Below are positions 26,551 through 35,833 of a stretch of DNA of 64,000 nt, in pieces. The notes beneath the pieces are model-generated. The model worked only from the letters and a program-made list of their open reading frames with translations, did no database searches and was not told the DNA's origin. The stretch spans positions 51,646 to 115,645 of the forward strand of contig JAZRXM010000006.1 in the NCBI GenBank assembly GCA_045600205.1. Reading direction: 5' to 3'. Made by a program: the position numbers and the translations under genes. How positions within the stretch are numbered: position 1 is the stretch's first letter; every line of letters begins with the position of its first letter. Source of the stretch: Firm-04 sp045600205. GTDB taxonomy: Bacteria; Bacillota; Clostridia; Oscillospirales; Ruminococcaceae.

Positions 26551-27243
26551 TTGGTTGAACTAAAAAATGTTTCCGTTACCTACGAAAGTACCGGCGTGGA
26601 AGCACTCAGCAATATCAGCCTCAAGGTTGAACAAGGCGAGTTCGCTTTCGTGATCGGTCGCTCCGGTGCCGGAAAAAGTACCCTCATTAAACTGCTGCTC
26701 AAGGAACTTGATGCGAACAGCGGTGAGGTTTGGGTAAACGGCTACAACCTGACCAAAATGAAAAAGCGCAAAGTCCCTGAATTCCGCCGCACCATCGGCG
26801 TTGTCTTTCAGGATTACAGACTGATCGACACCATGACCGTTTACGAAAATATCGCTTTCGTTCTGCGCGTCACCGACGCCCCCATGAAACTCATTCGCAA
26901 ACGCGTTCCCTACGTCATTTCCCTTGTCGGTTTGCAGGATAAAGCCGACAGCTACCCCAGTGAGCTCTCCGGCGGCGAACAGCAGAGATGTGCCCTTGCA
27001 AGAGCTCTCGTCAATGACCCGGCTCTGCTCATTGCAGATGAACCAACCGGAAACGTTGACCCTGAACTCGCTTACGAGTTGGTTGACTTGCTCAAAGGCA
27101 TCAACGAATGCGGTACTACCATTCTGATGGTCACCCACGCTCACGATATGGTCAGCCACTTCGGCGGTCGTATCATCAATATCAGTCAGGGCGAAGTCGT
27201 CTATGACGATGTCATCGGAGGTGCTGAAGTTGAAGCTGAGTAG
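26551..27243 (+). CDS. ftsE: Cell division ATP-binding protein FtsE
   Basis: ATPase subunit of the FtsEX complex that activates septal peptidoglycan hydrolases. The 230-residue ABC ATPase has Walker A GRSGAGKST, Q-loop VFQDYRL, signature LSGGEQQR and Walker B LLIADEPTG, followed by the H-loop VTHAHD. Translation starts at TTG with GAGGAGGA at 26538-26545. It overlaps ftsX by 14 bases when the TTG start at 27230 is used. Confidence 0.95.
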   Translation: MVELKNVSVTYESTGVEALSNISLKVEQGEFAFVIGRSGAGKSTLIKLLLKELDANSGEVWVNGYNLTKMKKRKVPEFRRTIGVVFQDYRLIDTMTVYENIAFVLRVTDAPMKLIRKRVPYVISLVGLQDKADSYPSELSGGEQQRCALARALVNDPALLIADEPTGNVDPELAYELVDLLKGINECGTTILMVTHAHDMVSHFGGRIINISQGEVVYDDVIGGAEVEAE

Positions 27244-28147
27244 TTTTCGTTATCTTGTCAGTCAGGGCTTCGACAACGTCTGGAAAAACCGTATCATGGC
27301 GTTTGCTTCGTTCTGTGTACTGCTCGTCAGTTTGCTGCTCGTCGGTTTGTCCGTTCTCGTTTATGTCAACATCAATTCTATCATTGGCGGCATTGAAAAC
27401 AAAAATGAAGTCATCGTCTATTTGCTGGACGGTACCACTGATGAGGAAATTGAGGAAGTCGGTATCAAACTTTCCTCTCTGCCCTATGTCAGCAACTGTA
27501 CCCTCTATTCCCGCGAAAAAGCCTTCGATGACCTCAAAGGAAAAATGAGCGACTATACCGAAGTCTTTGATTCGCTCGGTGACGACAACCCGCTCCCCGA
27601 TGCTTATCATTTGCAGGTTTCCGATATCTCCAAAATGCAGGAAACCGTCGCAGCCGCTCAGAAATATGAACAGGTCGAGTACGTTAACTCCCCTGACTCC
27701 TTCGTGGAACTCCTGACCGAAACCAGACGCGTCGTTTCCATTGTGGCTGGTGCCATTATTATCGCGCTCCTGATCGTTTCCATGGTCATTATTTCGAATA
27801 CAACGCGCGCGAGTGTCTTTGCAAGACGCAGAGAAATCAGCATCATGCAAAGCGTCGGTGCAACCAAAGCATTCATCAGACTCCCGTTCTTTATCGAGGG
27901 CTTGATCAACGGCTTCATGGCAGGCACCTTCGCGACTTTCCTGACATGGTTTACCTATGACAGCCTTGTTGACTTGCTCAGCCGCTTCAATTTGCTCAGT
28001 ACCATCGGTATGGGCAGCATTATCCCTTATGACTCCATTCAGATTCCTGTCACACTTGCCTATGTCCTCGCTGGTTCTTTGATCGGCGCAATCGGTAGCG
28101 TTCTTTCTACCCGCGCCCACCTCAAGTACCGCGCTGCCAATATGTAA
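27230..28147 (+). CDS. ftsX: Cell division protein FtsX
   Basis: Membrane subunit of FtsEX. The 305-residue protein has a cytoplasmic N-terminus with QGFDNVWKNR, transmembrane helix 1 (about residues 19-45) and an extracellular domain (about 46-165) that should bind the hydrolase partner. Three more helices in the C-terminal FtsX domain follow, including the RRREISIMQSVGATKAFIR loop. The TTG at 27230 was chosen because GGAGGTG at 27217-27223 is six bases before it; an in-frame ATG at 27203 lacks such a site. The EnvC-like hydrolase follows after 22 bases, its likely target. Confidence 0.93.
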   Translation: MKLSSFRYLVSQGFDNVWKNRIMAFASFCVLLVSLLLVGLSVLVYVNINSIIGGIENKNEVIVYLLDGTTDEEIEEVGIKLSSLPYVSNCTLYSREKAFDDLKGKMSDYTEVFDSLGDDNPLPDAYHLQVSDISKMQETVAAAQKYEQVEYVNSPDSFVELLTETRRVVSIVAGAIIIALLIVSMVIISNTTRASVFARRREISIMQSVGATKAFIRLPFFIEGLINGFMAGTFATFLTWFTYDSLVDLLSRFNLLSTIGMGSIIPYDSIQIPVTLAYVLAGSLIGAIGSVLSTRAHLKYRAANM

Positions 28148-28169
28148 GTTTTCAGAAAGGAAGAATATT

Positions 28170-29558
28170 ATGAAACTTCGATTCGTTGCTGTTGCCGCAG
28201 CTGTCTGCATCACAGCAGGTTCATTCCTGTATCCGACCAGCCCCCTTTGCCCAAGTTCGGATACCGCTTATGCCAAAACGCTCTCGGAGATCGACAAGGA
28301 AAAGAAAGACAAACAAAACGAAATCTCTGCCAAAAAAGCAGAACTTGCAAAATTACAGGACAACATTGAAGCAAAAGAAAAATATCAGCAGACACTGAAT
28401 GAGGAAATCGAACTCATCAACTACAAGATGCTGCTGATTGACTCACAGCTGAACAGCTTGGTGGCTGATATTGACGCCAAACAAACCGAGATCAATGAAC
28501 TGGAACTCCAGATCGGTGACCAGGAAAATAAGATCGCACAGGGTCTGAGCGATTTCAAGACCCGTATCCGTACCCTGTACATCCACGGCAACGACAGTTT
28601 GCTTTCTGCACTTGTCGGTGCAACTGATTTCTATGATGTTCTCGCGAAAGTTGACCTCATCAACCGCGTGGCAAAACATGACGATACTATGGTCGAGGAA
28701 TTGAGCGCGGAACTCGCTGCACTTTCCAAGAATAAGGATGACCTCAATGCCAGAATGCAGGCTCTGAACGTCAAAATTACCGAAACGGAAGCCATCCGCC
28801 AGGAATTCAACGAATCCCGTGAGGAACTGGACGCCGCGATGGCTCAGACTGAGGAAGTCAAAAAGCAGCTTGAAGCAGACAAAAACAAGTCTGCCGCAGA
28901 ACTGTCACAGTATCAGAAAGAATATGACCAGTTGGAGGCGGAACGTGACCGCATTGCTCAGGAAGAAATGCGCAAAGAACAGGAACGCCTCAGAAAAGAA
29001 GCAGAAAAAAAAGCTGCCGAAGAAGCCGCTAAGAAAAAGAAGCAGACAACTGCTCCCCCTTCCAGCGGCGGCACCCACGGCACGACCGTCGCAACCAAAC
29101 CCGTTACTACCAGCCCTCCGCAATATACCGGCGGAAAACTCGCTTGGCCTGTCCCCGGCTTCTATCACATCTCCAGCCCGTTTGGTCCCCGTTGGGGCAG
29201 CTTCCACCGCGGTATTGATATCGCCGGCGGTGGCATTCACAACGCAAACGTCAAGGCGGCAGGCAGCGGTAGCGTATGCCTCGTAAAGGGCGGCTGTTCC
29301 CATGACTACGCCGGTAACTGCGGCTGTAACTACGGCTACGGCAATTACGTCGTTGTCAACCACGGAAACGGTCTTTACACGCTCTATGCGCACCTTGCAA
29401 GCATCAATGTTTCCGTCGGTCAGTCCGTTTCTAGCGGCACAACCATCGGTCATGTCGGCTCCACCGGTCACTCCACCGGCTATCACCTGCACTTCGGTGT
29501 CGGCGTCGGCGGCTACTCCAGCAGCAACTTCGTCAACCCGATGAACTATCTCCAGTAA
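28170..29558 (+). CDS. EnvC/PcsB-like murein hydrolase: coiled coil plus M23 peptidase
   Basis: Exported wall hydrolase or hydrolase activator, 462 residues. It has a signal peptide (about 1-36, ending near TAYAKTLSE) and long coiled coils (about 38-140 and 170-285, Lys/Glu/Ala-rich). A Thr/Pro/Lys linker follows, then a LytM/M23 domain (about 330-462). Zinc-site motifs are FHRGIDIAGG and HLHFGVG with the intermediate YTLYAHLASINV. An uncommon Cys-rich insert, GGCSHDYAGNCGCNYGYGN, sits in the M23 domain; its function is unknown. The position right after ftsEX suggests that FtsX controls it at the septum. Confidence 0.9.
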   Translation: MKLRFVAVAAAVCITAGSFLYPTSPLCPSSDTAYAKTLSEIDKEKKDKQNEISAKKAELAKLQDNIEAKEKYQQTLNEEIELINYKMLLIDSQLNSLVADIDAKQTEINELELQIGDQENKIAQGLSDFKTRIRTLYIHGNDSLLSALVGATDFYDVLAKVDLINRVAKHDDTMVEELSAELAALSKNKDDLNARMQALNVKITETEAIRQEFNESREELDAAMAQTEEVKKQLEADKNKSAAELSQYQKEYDQLEAERDRIAQEEMRKEQERLRKEAEKKAAEEAAKKKKQTTAPPSSGGTHGTTVATKPVTTSPPQYTGGKLAWPVPGFYHISSPFGPRWGSFHRGIDIAGGGIHNANVKAAGSGSVCLVKGGCSHDYAGNCGCNYGYGNYVVVNHGNGLYTLYAHLASINVSVGQSVSSGTTIGHVGSTGHSTGYHLHFGVGVGGYSSSNFVNPMNYLQ

Positions 29559-29658
29559 TTCCGCACTTTTCCCATATCCATATTTCAAGAATATCGAAAC
29601 GGCAGGAGGTTTATGACCTCTTGCCGTTTCAGGCGTATTGCAAGGAAAGGCATTTCCC

Positions 29659-30843
29659 ATGAACAAACGAATCAGTCTTGGGCTCGCTGTCAGCCTCATG
29701 GCAATTGCTGCCGCGCTGACGTTTATCTTCACCATGGCGTTCTCTACCAGACGCTTCAACGAAAAAGTCTCCAACGCAGACAGACTCGCTGCGCAATACC
29801 CGCATCTGGAAGAACTTGACCAGACAGTCCGCAAGTATTTCTATGCCGATCTCAACGAGGACAGCCTCACCGACGGCATCCTCAAAGGATATGTCAGCGG
29901 ACTCGGTGACCGATACAGTAACTATATGAGCGCACAAGGCTACACCGAAAACCAAGACCAGACCGCCGGCGTCTACACGGGCATCGGCATTACTGTGACA
30001 CAATCAGAACACAACGAAATTCTCGTGGTAGAAGTCGCAGAGGATGGTCCTGCGGACAAGGCGGGAATCGTTCCCAACGACTGCATCGTAATGGTGGATG
30101 ACATCCGTGTGGCAGATGACTATAACGCTGCCAGTTCTGCCATTGCCGGTGAGGCGGGTACCTATGTCAAGCTGCAGATCCGTGGTGCGGGTTCTGATGT
30201 ACTGCGCACCATTTCTGTCAAACGCGCAGTCATTGACGAGAAAACCGTCACGTTCAAAATGCTCGAAAATCACATTGGGTATATCCACATTACCAAATTC
30301 CGCTCTGTGTCCGTTTCCCAATTCGAAAATGCGCTCTCTGACCTGCAAAGCAAAGGTGCTGTCGGATTCATCTTCGATGTACGCAACAACGGCGGTGGTT
30401 TGCTTTCTGCACTCGAACAAATGGCTGATCCCCTCCTCCCTGAAGGCGATATCGCTTACGCAACCTATAAGGACGGACATCGCGATGTCATTCTCAAATC
30501 CGATGCAAAAATGCTCGATATGCCCTATGTCATCTTAGTCAACGAAAATACCGCCAGCGCATCAGAGCTGTTTGCCTGTGCGCTCCGTGATTACGCAGAT
30601 GCCGTTCTGGTCGGCGAAAAAACGTTTGGCAAAGGCATCATGCAGACAACATTCCCGCTTTCTGACGGCAGCGGCGTGACATTGACCGTTGCAACCTACG
30701 AAACAGGCAAAACTCCCTGCTACCACGAAATCGGTCTGGCTCCCGATGTGCCTTCAGTTCTTGATACGGAAACTGAAGATGATTCACAGCTTGCCGATGC
30801 GATCATAACCATGAATTCTCTGCTTTCTGAACATACAAATTGA
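29659..30843 (+). CDS. S41 C-terminal processing protease (CtpA-like)
   Basis: Membrane-anchored serine protease of 394 residues: N-terminal signal anchor (about 7-29), PDZ domain (about 100-175, GIGITVTQSEHNEI onward with DGPADKAGIVPNDCIV) and S41 catalytic domain. The nucleophile Ser lies in NTASASELFA and the general base Lys in GEKTFGKGIMQT. The ATG at 29659 follows AAGGAAAGG; the TTG at 29638 is rejected. CtpA-type proteases often trim wall hydrolases, which fits its place directly after the FtsEX-EnvC-like genes. Its last bases lie near the start of the mannanase region. Confidence 0.92.
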   Translation: MNKRISLGLAVSLMAIAAALTFIFTMAFSTRRFNEKVSNADRLAAQYPHLEELDQTVRKYFYADLNEDSLTDGILKGYVSGLGDRYSNYMSAQGYTENQDQTAGVYTGIGITVTQSEHNEILVVEVAEDGPADKAGIVPNDCIVMVDDIRVADDYNAASSAIAGEAGTYVKLQIRGAGSDVLRTISVKRAVIDEKTVTFKMLENHIGYIHITKFRSVSVSQFENALSDLQSKGAVGFIFDVRNNGGGLLSALEQMADPLLPEGDIAYATYKDGHRDVILKSDAKMLDMPYVILVNENTASASELFACALRDYADAVLVGEKTFGKGIMQTTFPLSDGSGVTLTVATYETGKTPCYHEIGLAPDVPSVLDTETEDDSQLADAIITMNSLLSEHTN

Positions 30844-30914
30844 TCCCATTCTTTTCGAAAGGAGGCGGACTGCTCCGTGAATATTCCTGTGATTTCGCAG
30901 AGCGGCATACTGAC

Positions 30915-32540
30915 ATGAAACAGACACTTCGTATGTACCCTTGGATTCCCAGAATGTTTTTTATCATTCTTGCGATCGTTGCTGCAATGCTCTGGTTTTT
31001 ATTTTTCCCACTGCATCAGCCACAGCAGCAGAATACCTCGCAGTTTTATCATAATCTGTCCTACTGGAGCCGAGAATCTGCTCTGGCGGCAGACGAACTG
31101 GAACCCGACCGCTACAGCTTCAATGTACCCAATATCTCCAAAGCAGACGTTTCCTCCTACGTAGAAGCAGAAGAAATCAAGAAACTCGGGGCAGGTGTAC
31201 GCATCGGCGAGGAACGCAAAGGCTTTCAGGGTACCGGATATGTTTATAACCTGCCGAAAAATACCGCTTCCGCTTTCGTTTTCCCTGTTTCTGTTCCTGC
31301 CACTCAGCACTATGACATCACCATTTGTATGGCAGCTGATTCGGATGTTGAAAACGCACTGCGCGTCGGCGAAAACCTGCTCACCCACTTCACCATGCAG
31401 GATACCGGTACGTTCACCCGCGTTACATTCTACGGCATTTTCCTGGAAAGAGGTCAGACTTCTATTGCCATTGATGCCATTGACGGCGGTCTGGATATCG
31501 ACTATCTCGAAATGACCAACGATACATCCGTGTATGACGTGCAATTCGATATCGAGAAATCTCCGTGCAACCCCAATGCAACCGAGGAAACAAAAAAACT
31601 CTACTCCTTCCTCGTGGAACAGTGGGGCAAACGCATGATCACCGGTCAATATGCCTCCGACAACACCAACCGCGAACTTTCCCTCATCTATGAAATGACC
31701 GGTCAGCTCCCCGTCATCCGCTTCGGAGAACTTGGCTCCGGAAACGATTTGCAACAGATCGAAGCCGCTATGGACTGGCATATCTACACGGGCGGCGTGG
31801 TCGGTTTCATGTGGCACTGGAATGCCCCGGGTACCAATTCCGTTTTTGATAAAGACTGCAATTACAACCTCAACAAAGCACTCTATGCCGTGGATGTCCC
31901 TTCCATTGCCAAAATGCCCCTCGATAAATTGAAAATTGCCGCGGAAAACGGACTTTACCCCGAAAAATGCTACGAACTGCTCAAGGATATTGACGAGATT
32001 TCCGAACAGCTCAAAAAGCTCGCAAATATGGATATTCCTGTGTTATGGCGTCCGCTTCATGAGGCGAGTGGCGGATGGTACTGGTGGGGCGCTTCCGGCG
32101 ATGTCATGTATACGCAACTCTGGCAGCTGGTCTATCAGCGCATGACCAATTACCACCACCTCAATAACCTGATCTGGATCTGGAACGGACAAAGCACCAG
32201 CTTCCTTGTGCCTGAGAATACCTACGACATCGCATCCGTTGACGTCTATCTCTCCGAGAAAATGACCTACGGCAGCCGCTATGAACAGTATCTCTCCCTC
32301 TGCCGCATTACCGATGGGAAAAAACTCCTCGCTCTCAGCGAATGCAGCGCTCTCCCAAGTATGGAAATGATGCTTCTTGACAACACGCTCTGGTCGTTCT
32401 TCGGGCTTTGGTACGGCGAATACCTCATGGACAGCAACGGTAATTTCAACGACAAATATTATTCAAGTAGTGATTTGTATAACCTATACAATTCAGACAG
32501 TGCTTTGTGCCTCAATGATTTTCTAGCACTTTGCAAATAA
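30915..32540 (+). CDS. Membrane-anchored CBM35-like plus GH26 beta-mannanase
   Basis: Glycoside hydrolase of 541 residues cutting beta-1,4-mannan outside the cell. An N-terminal uncleaved-looking helix (FFIILAIVAAMLWFLFFPL, about residues 13-31) anchors it. A beta-sandwich resembling CBM35 follows (about 75-215, YVEAEE, KGFQGTGY, GGLDIDYLEM). The GH26 domain covers about 225-520: acid/base Glu in RPLHEASGGWYWWG and nucleophile Glu in LALSECSALPS, with the aromatic FMWHWNAPG region. There is no dockerin, unlike the two other secreted enzymes here. The start is uncertain: ATG 30915 has only a weak site, while AAAGGAGG at 30858-30865 fits no in-frame ATG. Confidence 0.87.
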   Translation: MKQTLRMYPWIPRMFFIILAIVAAMLWFLFFPLHQPQQQNTSQFYHNLSYWSRESALAADELEPDRYSFNVPNISKADVSSYVEAEEIKKLGAGVRIGEERKGFQGTGYVYNLPKNTASAFVFPVSVPATQHYDITICMAADSDVENALRVGENLLTHFTMQDTGTFTRVTFYGIFLERGQTSIAIDAIDGGLDIDYLEMTNDTSVYDVQFDIEKSPCNPNATEETKKLYSFLVEQWGKRMITGQYASDNTNRELSLIYEMTGQLPVIRFGELGSGNDLQQIEAAMDWHIYTGGVVGFMWHWNAPGTNSVFDKDCNYNLNKALYAVDVPSIAKMPLDKLKIAAENGLYPEKCYELLKDIDEISEQLKKLANMDIPVLWRPLHEASGGWYWWGASGDVMYTQLWQLVYQRMTNYHHLNNLIWIWNGQSTSFLVPENTYDIASVDVYLSEKMTYGSRYEQYLSLCRITDGKKLLALSECSALPSMEMMLLDNTLWSFFGLWYGEYLMDSNGNFNDKYYSSSDLYNLYNSDSALCLNDFLALCK

Positions 32541-32544
32541 ACTA

Positions 32545-32573
32545 TTGAAAAATACGTCGGTTTGTGGTATAAT
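32545..32573 (+). promoter_or_regulatory. Promoter of the GH130 gene
   Basis: TTGAAA (32545-32550), 17 bases, TATAAT (32568-32573), starting right after the mannanase stop codon. Confidence 0.85.
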
Positions 32574-32625
32574 ACGTACATAAAGTTCTTTCGCGCGCGA
32601 TTACAGAAAGGCGGCTTTATACCAC

Positions 32626-33615
32626 ATGAACTTCCAACTCCCGAATGGTGATTCCATACCCAATCTGCCGTGGCAGGATAAGCCAGCAGACTGCAAGGAT
32701 GTCATCTGGCGTTATTCGCAGAATCCTATCATCCACCGCGATATTCTGCCGACTTCCAACAGCGTATTTAACAGCGCGGTCATCCCCTTTCAGGATGGCT
32801 TTGCCGGCGTTTTCCGTGTGGATAACCGCGCTCGCAATATGGAACTCCACGCCGGTTTCTCAAAAGATGGTCTACACTGGAACATTCAGCCTGAACGCAT
32901 TCAATTTGAATGCGATATTCCTGAAATCACAGAGTTTCAGTACGGCTATGACCCGCGTGTCTGCAAAATTGACGACCGCTACTACATCACATGGTGCAAC
33001 GCCTACGATTGGAAACCTACCATTGGTATTGCATATACCTTGGATTTCCATACTTTTCATCAGCTTGAAAATGCGTTTCTCCCGTTCAACCGCAACGGTG
33101 TACTGTTTCCACGCAAAATCGGCGGCAATTACATGATGCTCAGCCGCCCCTCTGACAACGGACATACCCCATTTGGCGATATGTTCCTTTCACAGTCACC
33201 TGACTTGACGTTCTGGGGTAAACACCGCCATGTCATGGGTCCATCTATGCCGTGGGAATCCACGAAGGTCGGTGCGGGTCCCATTCCCATTGAAACCGAA
33301 CGCGGCTGGCTGATCTTCTACCACGGTGTCATTACCTCATGCAACGGCTTCGTTTACAGCTTTTCTGCCGCGCTGCTTGACCTCAATGAACCTTGGAAAG
33401 TCCTCAAACGCGGAAAGGAATACCTCCTCAGCCCGCAAATGCCCTACGAATGCGTGGGCGATGTGCCAAACGTCGTTTTCCCTTGCGCCAATCTTGTGGA
33501 CGCTGACACGGGTCGTATCGCCATTTACTACGGCTGCGCAGATACTGTGACTAGTTTATGCTTTACTACCGTTGACGATGTACTCACTTGGCTGGACAGC
33601 CATTCTCAAATCTGA
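32626..33615 (+). CDS. GH130 beta-mannoside phosphorylase
   Basis: Cytoplasmic enzyme of 329 residues that splits beta-1,4-manno-oligosaccharides (or mannosyl-glucose) with phosphate to give mannose 1-phosphate. The five-bladed propeller pattern is visible: NPIIHRD, VFNSAVIPFQDGFAGVFRVD, the catalytic-Asp region YGYDPRVCKIDDRYYITWC, SRPSDNGH, and TKVGAGPIPIETERGWLIFYHG. The length fits the manno-oligosaccharide phosphorylase subgroup known from Ruminococcus albus better than the longer mannosylglucose phosphorylases, but specificity is inferred. With the mannanase upstream it completes a short mannan route. No transporter or epimerase lies nearby. Confidence 0.9.
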   Translation: MNFQLPNGDSIPNLPWQDKPADCKDVIWRYSQNPIIHRDILPTSNSVFNSAVIPFQDGFAGVFRVDNRARNMELHAGFSKDGLHWNIQPERIQFECDIPEITEFQYGYDPRVCKIDDRYYITWCNAYDWKPTIGIAYTLDFHTFHQLENAFLPFNRNGVLFPRKIGGNYMMLSRPSDNGHTPFGDMFLSQSPDLTFWGKHRHVMGPSMPWESTKVGAGPIPIETERGWLIFYHGVITSCNGFVYSFSAALLDLNEPWKVLKRGKEYLLSPQMPYECVGDVPNVVFPCANLVDADTGRIAIYYGCADTVTSLCFTTVDDVLTWLDSHSQI

Positions 33616-33621
33616 TCTGAC

Positions 33622-33657
33622 AAAGCAGTATGACAGAATTCGTCGTACTGCTTTTTT
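33622..33657 (+). terminator. Terminator after the GH130 gene
   Basis: A 13-bp stem with one wobble (33622-33634 with 33642-33654) and a T-run to 33657. Confidence 0.87.
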
Positions 33658-33678
33658 CTTTGATTTTTCTCGCAGTAC

Positions 33679-33707
33679 TTGACCTTTGACAGAAAAACGT
33701 GTATAAT
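33679..33707 (+). promoter_or_regulatory. Promoter of ppk
   Basis: TTGACC (33679-33684), 17 bases, TATAAT (33702-33707). Confidence 0.85.
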
Positions 33708-33744
33708 ATATATTAATATCTTTATGCTAAAGGAGCGTGTCAAT

Positions 33745-35808
33745 ATGCCGCAAAATTTTTTCGAAAACAGAGAACTTTCTTGGCTTCGATTCAACGAACG
33801 TGTGTTGGAAGAAGCACAATGTGTTTCCGTTCCATTGCTCGAAAGACTCGGTTTCACTTCCATTTTCCAGTCAAACCTCGATGAATTCTTCCGCGTCCGC
33901 GTCGGCAACCTGATGCGCAAACAAAAGGAAAATCCTAAGAAAAAAGACGGTCTTTCTGAGAAAAAGCCAAAAGAACAACTGAACGATATCTTCGATGAGG
34001 TCCGCGAACTGACCCCTGTCCGCGATACTGCCTACCACGACATTATGACGGCACTGCGTCCTTATGGACTGCAACAGGTCACACTCCACGACGCTACCGC
34101 CGCTGACCGCAATGTCATGGCGGAATGGTTCAAACGCGAAATTCGTCCGCTTGCTATGCCTACCATCATCGACAAAGGGAAGGCTTTCCCGTTTCTCCGC
34201 GACCGCTGCCTCTATGTCGTCCTGCGACTGGATTCCAAATCGGATATCCGCATGGGGCTGCTTCCCATTTCTGAACAGTGGCAGCGCATGATCCGTCTGG
34301 GTGACGGCAGATTTATTCTCGCGGAAGATGTCATTCTCGCTTACGCTCACACGCTGTTTGGTAACTCAAAAGTCATTGACCGCACCATTCTCCGCATTAC
34401 CCGATCGGCAAGCATGACCGTTGATGACATCGGCGACCTGAAAACCGGCAACTATCGCACAGACATGGAAACCATGCTCCAAGAACGCAAACGTCTGCCT
34501 GTCGTGCGAATGGAACTTTCCGAAACTTTCTATCGCCCTGCATTCGAATATCTTTGCAAAAAACTCGGCATCCACGAAAAACAGGTCTTTTTCGCAAAAG
34601 CTCCGCTCGACCTTTCCTTTGTCAGCGAATGCAAAAATCTTATCAATAATCCGAATCTGCAATATAACCGCCTTGTTCCGCAGAAATCTTCCGCTATCGC
34701 CGAGCAGCGTTCCATGTTTTCACAAATTCGCAAAAAGGACATCCTGCTGGGCTATCCCTATGAAAGCATCCGCCCATTCCTTCGCCTGCTCGATGAAGCA
34801 GCGGACGATCCCGCTGTCATTTCCATCGAGATCACGCTCTATCGCATGGCAAGAGATAGCCGCGTGATTTCCGCTCTCTGCGAGGCGGCAGGACATGGCA
34901 AAAAGGTCACCGCACTCACGGAACTACGCGCCCGCTTCGATGAGGAGGGCAATATCGCCTGGTCAAAAGTTTTGGAAAGCGCGGGCGTTCATGTCATTTA
35001 TGGTCCGCATGACTACAAGGTTCACTCCAAGCTTCTGCGAATCACCCGAAAACTGCGCGGCAAAATCGAAACCTTTACACAGGTCGGAACCGGAAATTAT
35101 AACGAGAAAACTGCTGCGCTTTATACAGACTACTGCCTGATGACTGCCGACCCCGAAATCGGCGCAGAAGCCGGTGAGATTTTTGAAGCACTCAAACAGG
35201 ATACTATCCCTGCTCCCCAAAAGCATCTCCTTGCGGCACCGCTTGGTCTGCGCGACAGAATCCTTGCTCACATCGATGATGAGATCAAATATGCGGAAAA
35301 CGGTGAAGATGCTTATATCGGACTGCGTATGAACGGTCTTTGCGACAAAGTCATTATGAAAAAACTCGTTGAAGCTTCCTGCGCCGGCGTCCGAATTGAA
35401 TTGCTGGTACGCGGCATTTGCTCCATTCTCCCAGGGATCCCGGATGCAACCGAAAATATCCATATCCGCAGCATTGTCGGTCGCTACCTCGAACACAGCC
35501 GCGTCTATTTCTTCGGTACCAAAGAACGCTGCCATATCTATCTCGGCTCTGCGGACTTTATGCCCAGAAATACTGAAAACCGCGTCGAAATCTGCATTCC
35601 GGTTTACGACAAAACAATTCAGGAACGCCTACAAAATGAATTCCAGTTGCAATTCAATGACCCCGTCAAGGCACGCGTCCGTCAATCGGATGGCAGTTAC
35701 CTGCTTCCGCAGGCTGCACCCGATACTGAACCTTCCCAAGAGGCATTGCATCGCGCCGCCTACGAACGTGCCGCACAATTACAGACATCTTCCGAAGCAG
35801 ATAACTGA
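33745..35808 (+). CDS. ppk: Polyphosphate kinase 1
   Basis: Makes and degrades polyphosphate from ATP; usually peripheral at the membrane. The 687-residue protein has all four PPK1 domains, beginning FFENRELSWLRFNERVLEEA. The autophosphorylated His lies in YKVHSKLLRITRK (about residues 427-439) and the second active-site His in RCHIYLGSADFMPRN. ATG 33745 has AAAGGAG before it; a longer frame would start inside the promoter. No exopolyphosphatase gene is adjacent. An AI-2E-type permease follows after 25 bases, probably co-transcribed. Confidence 0.96.
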   Translation: MPQNFFENRELSWLRFNERVLEEAQCVSVPLLERLGFTSIFQSNLDEFFRVRVGNLMRKQKENPKKKDGLSEKKPKEQLNDIFDEVRELTPVRDTAYHDIMTALRPYGLQQVTLHDATAADRNVMAEWFKREIRPLAMPTIIDKGKAFPFLRDRCLYVVLRLDSKSDIRMGLLPISEQWQRMIRLGDGRFILAEDVILAYAHTLFGNSKVIDRTILRITRSASMTVDDIGDLKTGNYRTDMETMLQERKRLPVVRMELSETFYRPAFEYLCKKLGIHEKQVFFAKAPLDLSFVSECKNLINNPNLQYNRLVPQKSSAIAEQRSMFSQIRKKDILLGYPYESIRPFLRLLDEAADDPAVISIEITLYRMARDSRVISALCEAAGHGKKVTALTELRARFDEEGNIAWSKVLESAGVHVIYGPHDYKVHSKLLRITRKLRGKIETFTQVGTGNYNEKTAALYTDYCLMTADPEIGAEAGEIFEALKQDTIPAPQKHLLAAPLGLRDRILAHIDDEIKYAENGEDAYIGLRMNGLCDKVIMKKLVEASCAGVRIELLVRGICSILPGIPDATENIHIRSIVGRYLEHSRVYFFGTKERCHIYLGSADFMPRNTENRVEICIPVYDKTIQERLQNEFQLQFNDPVKARVRQSDGSYLLPQAAPDTEPSQEALHRAAYERAAQLQTSSEADN

Positions 35809-35833
35809 CAGATAACGAAAGGACCCCTTATTT

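Noticed and set aside
32545..32625. Leader before GH130 considered as a riboswitch
   Set aside because: Only about 45 bases remain between the promoter and the start codon; there is no stable stem.
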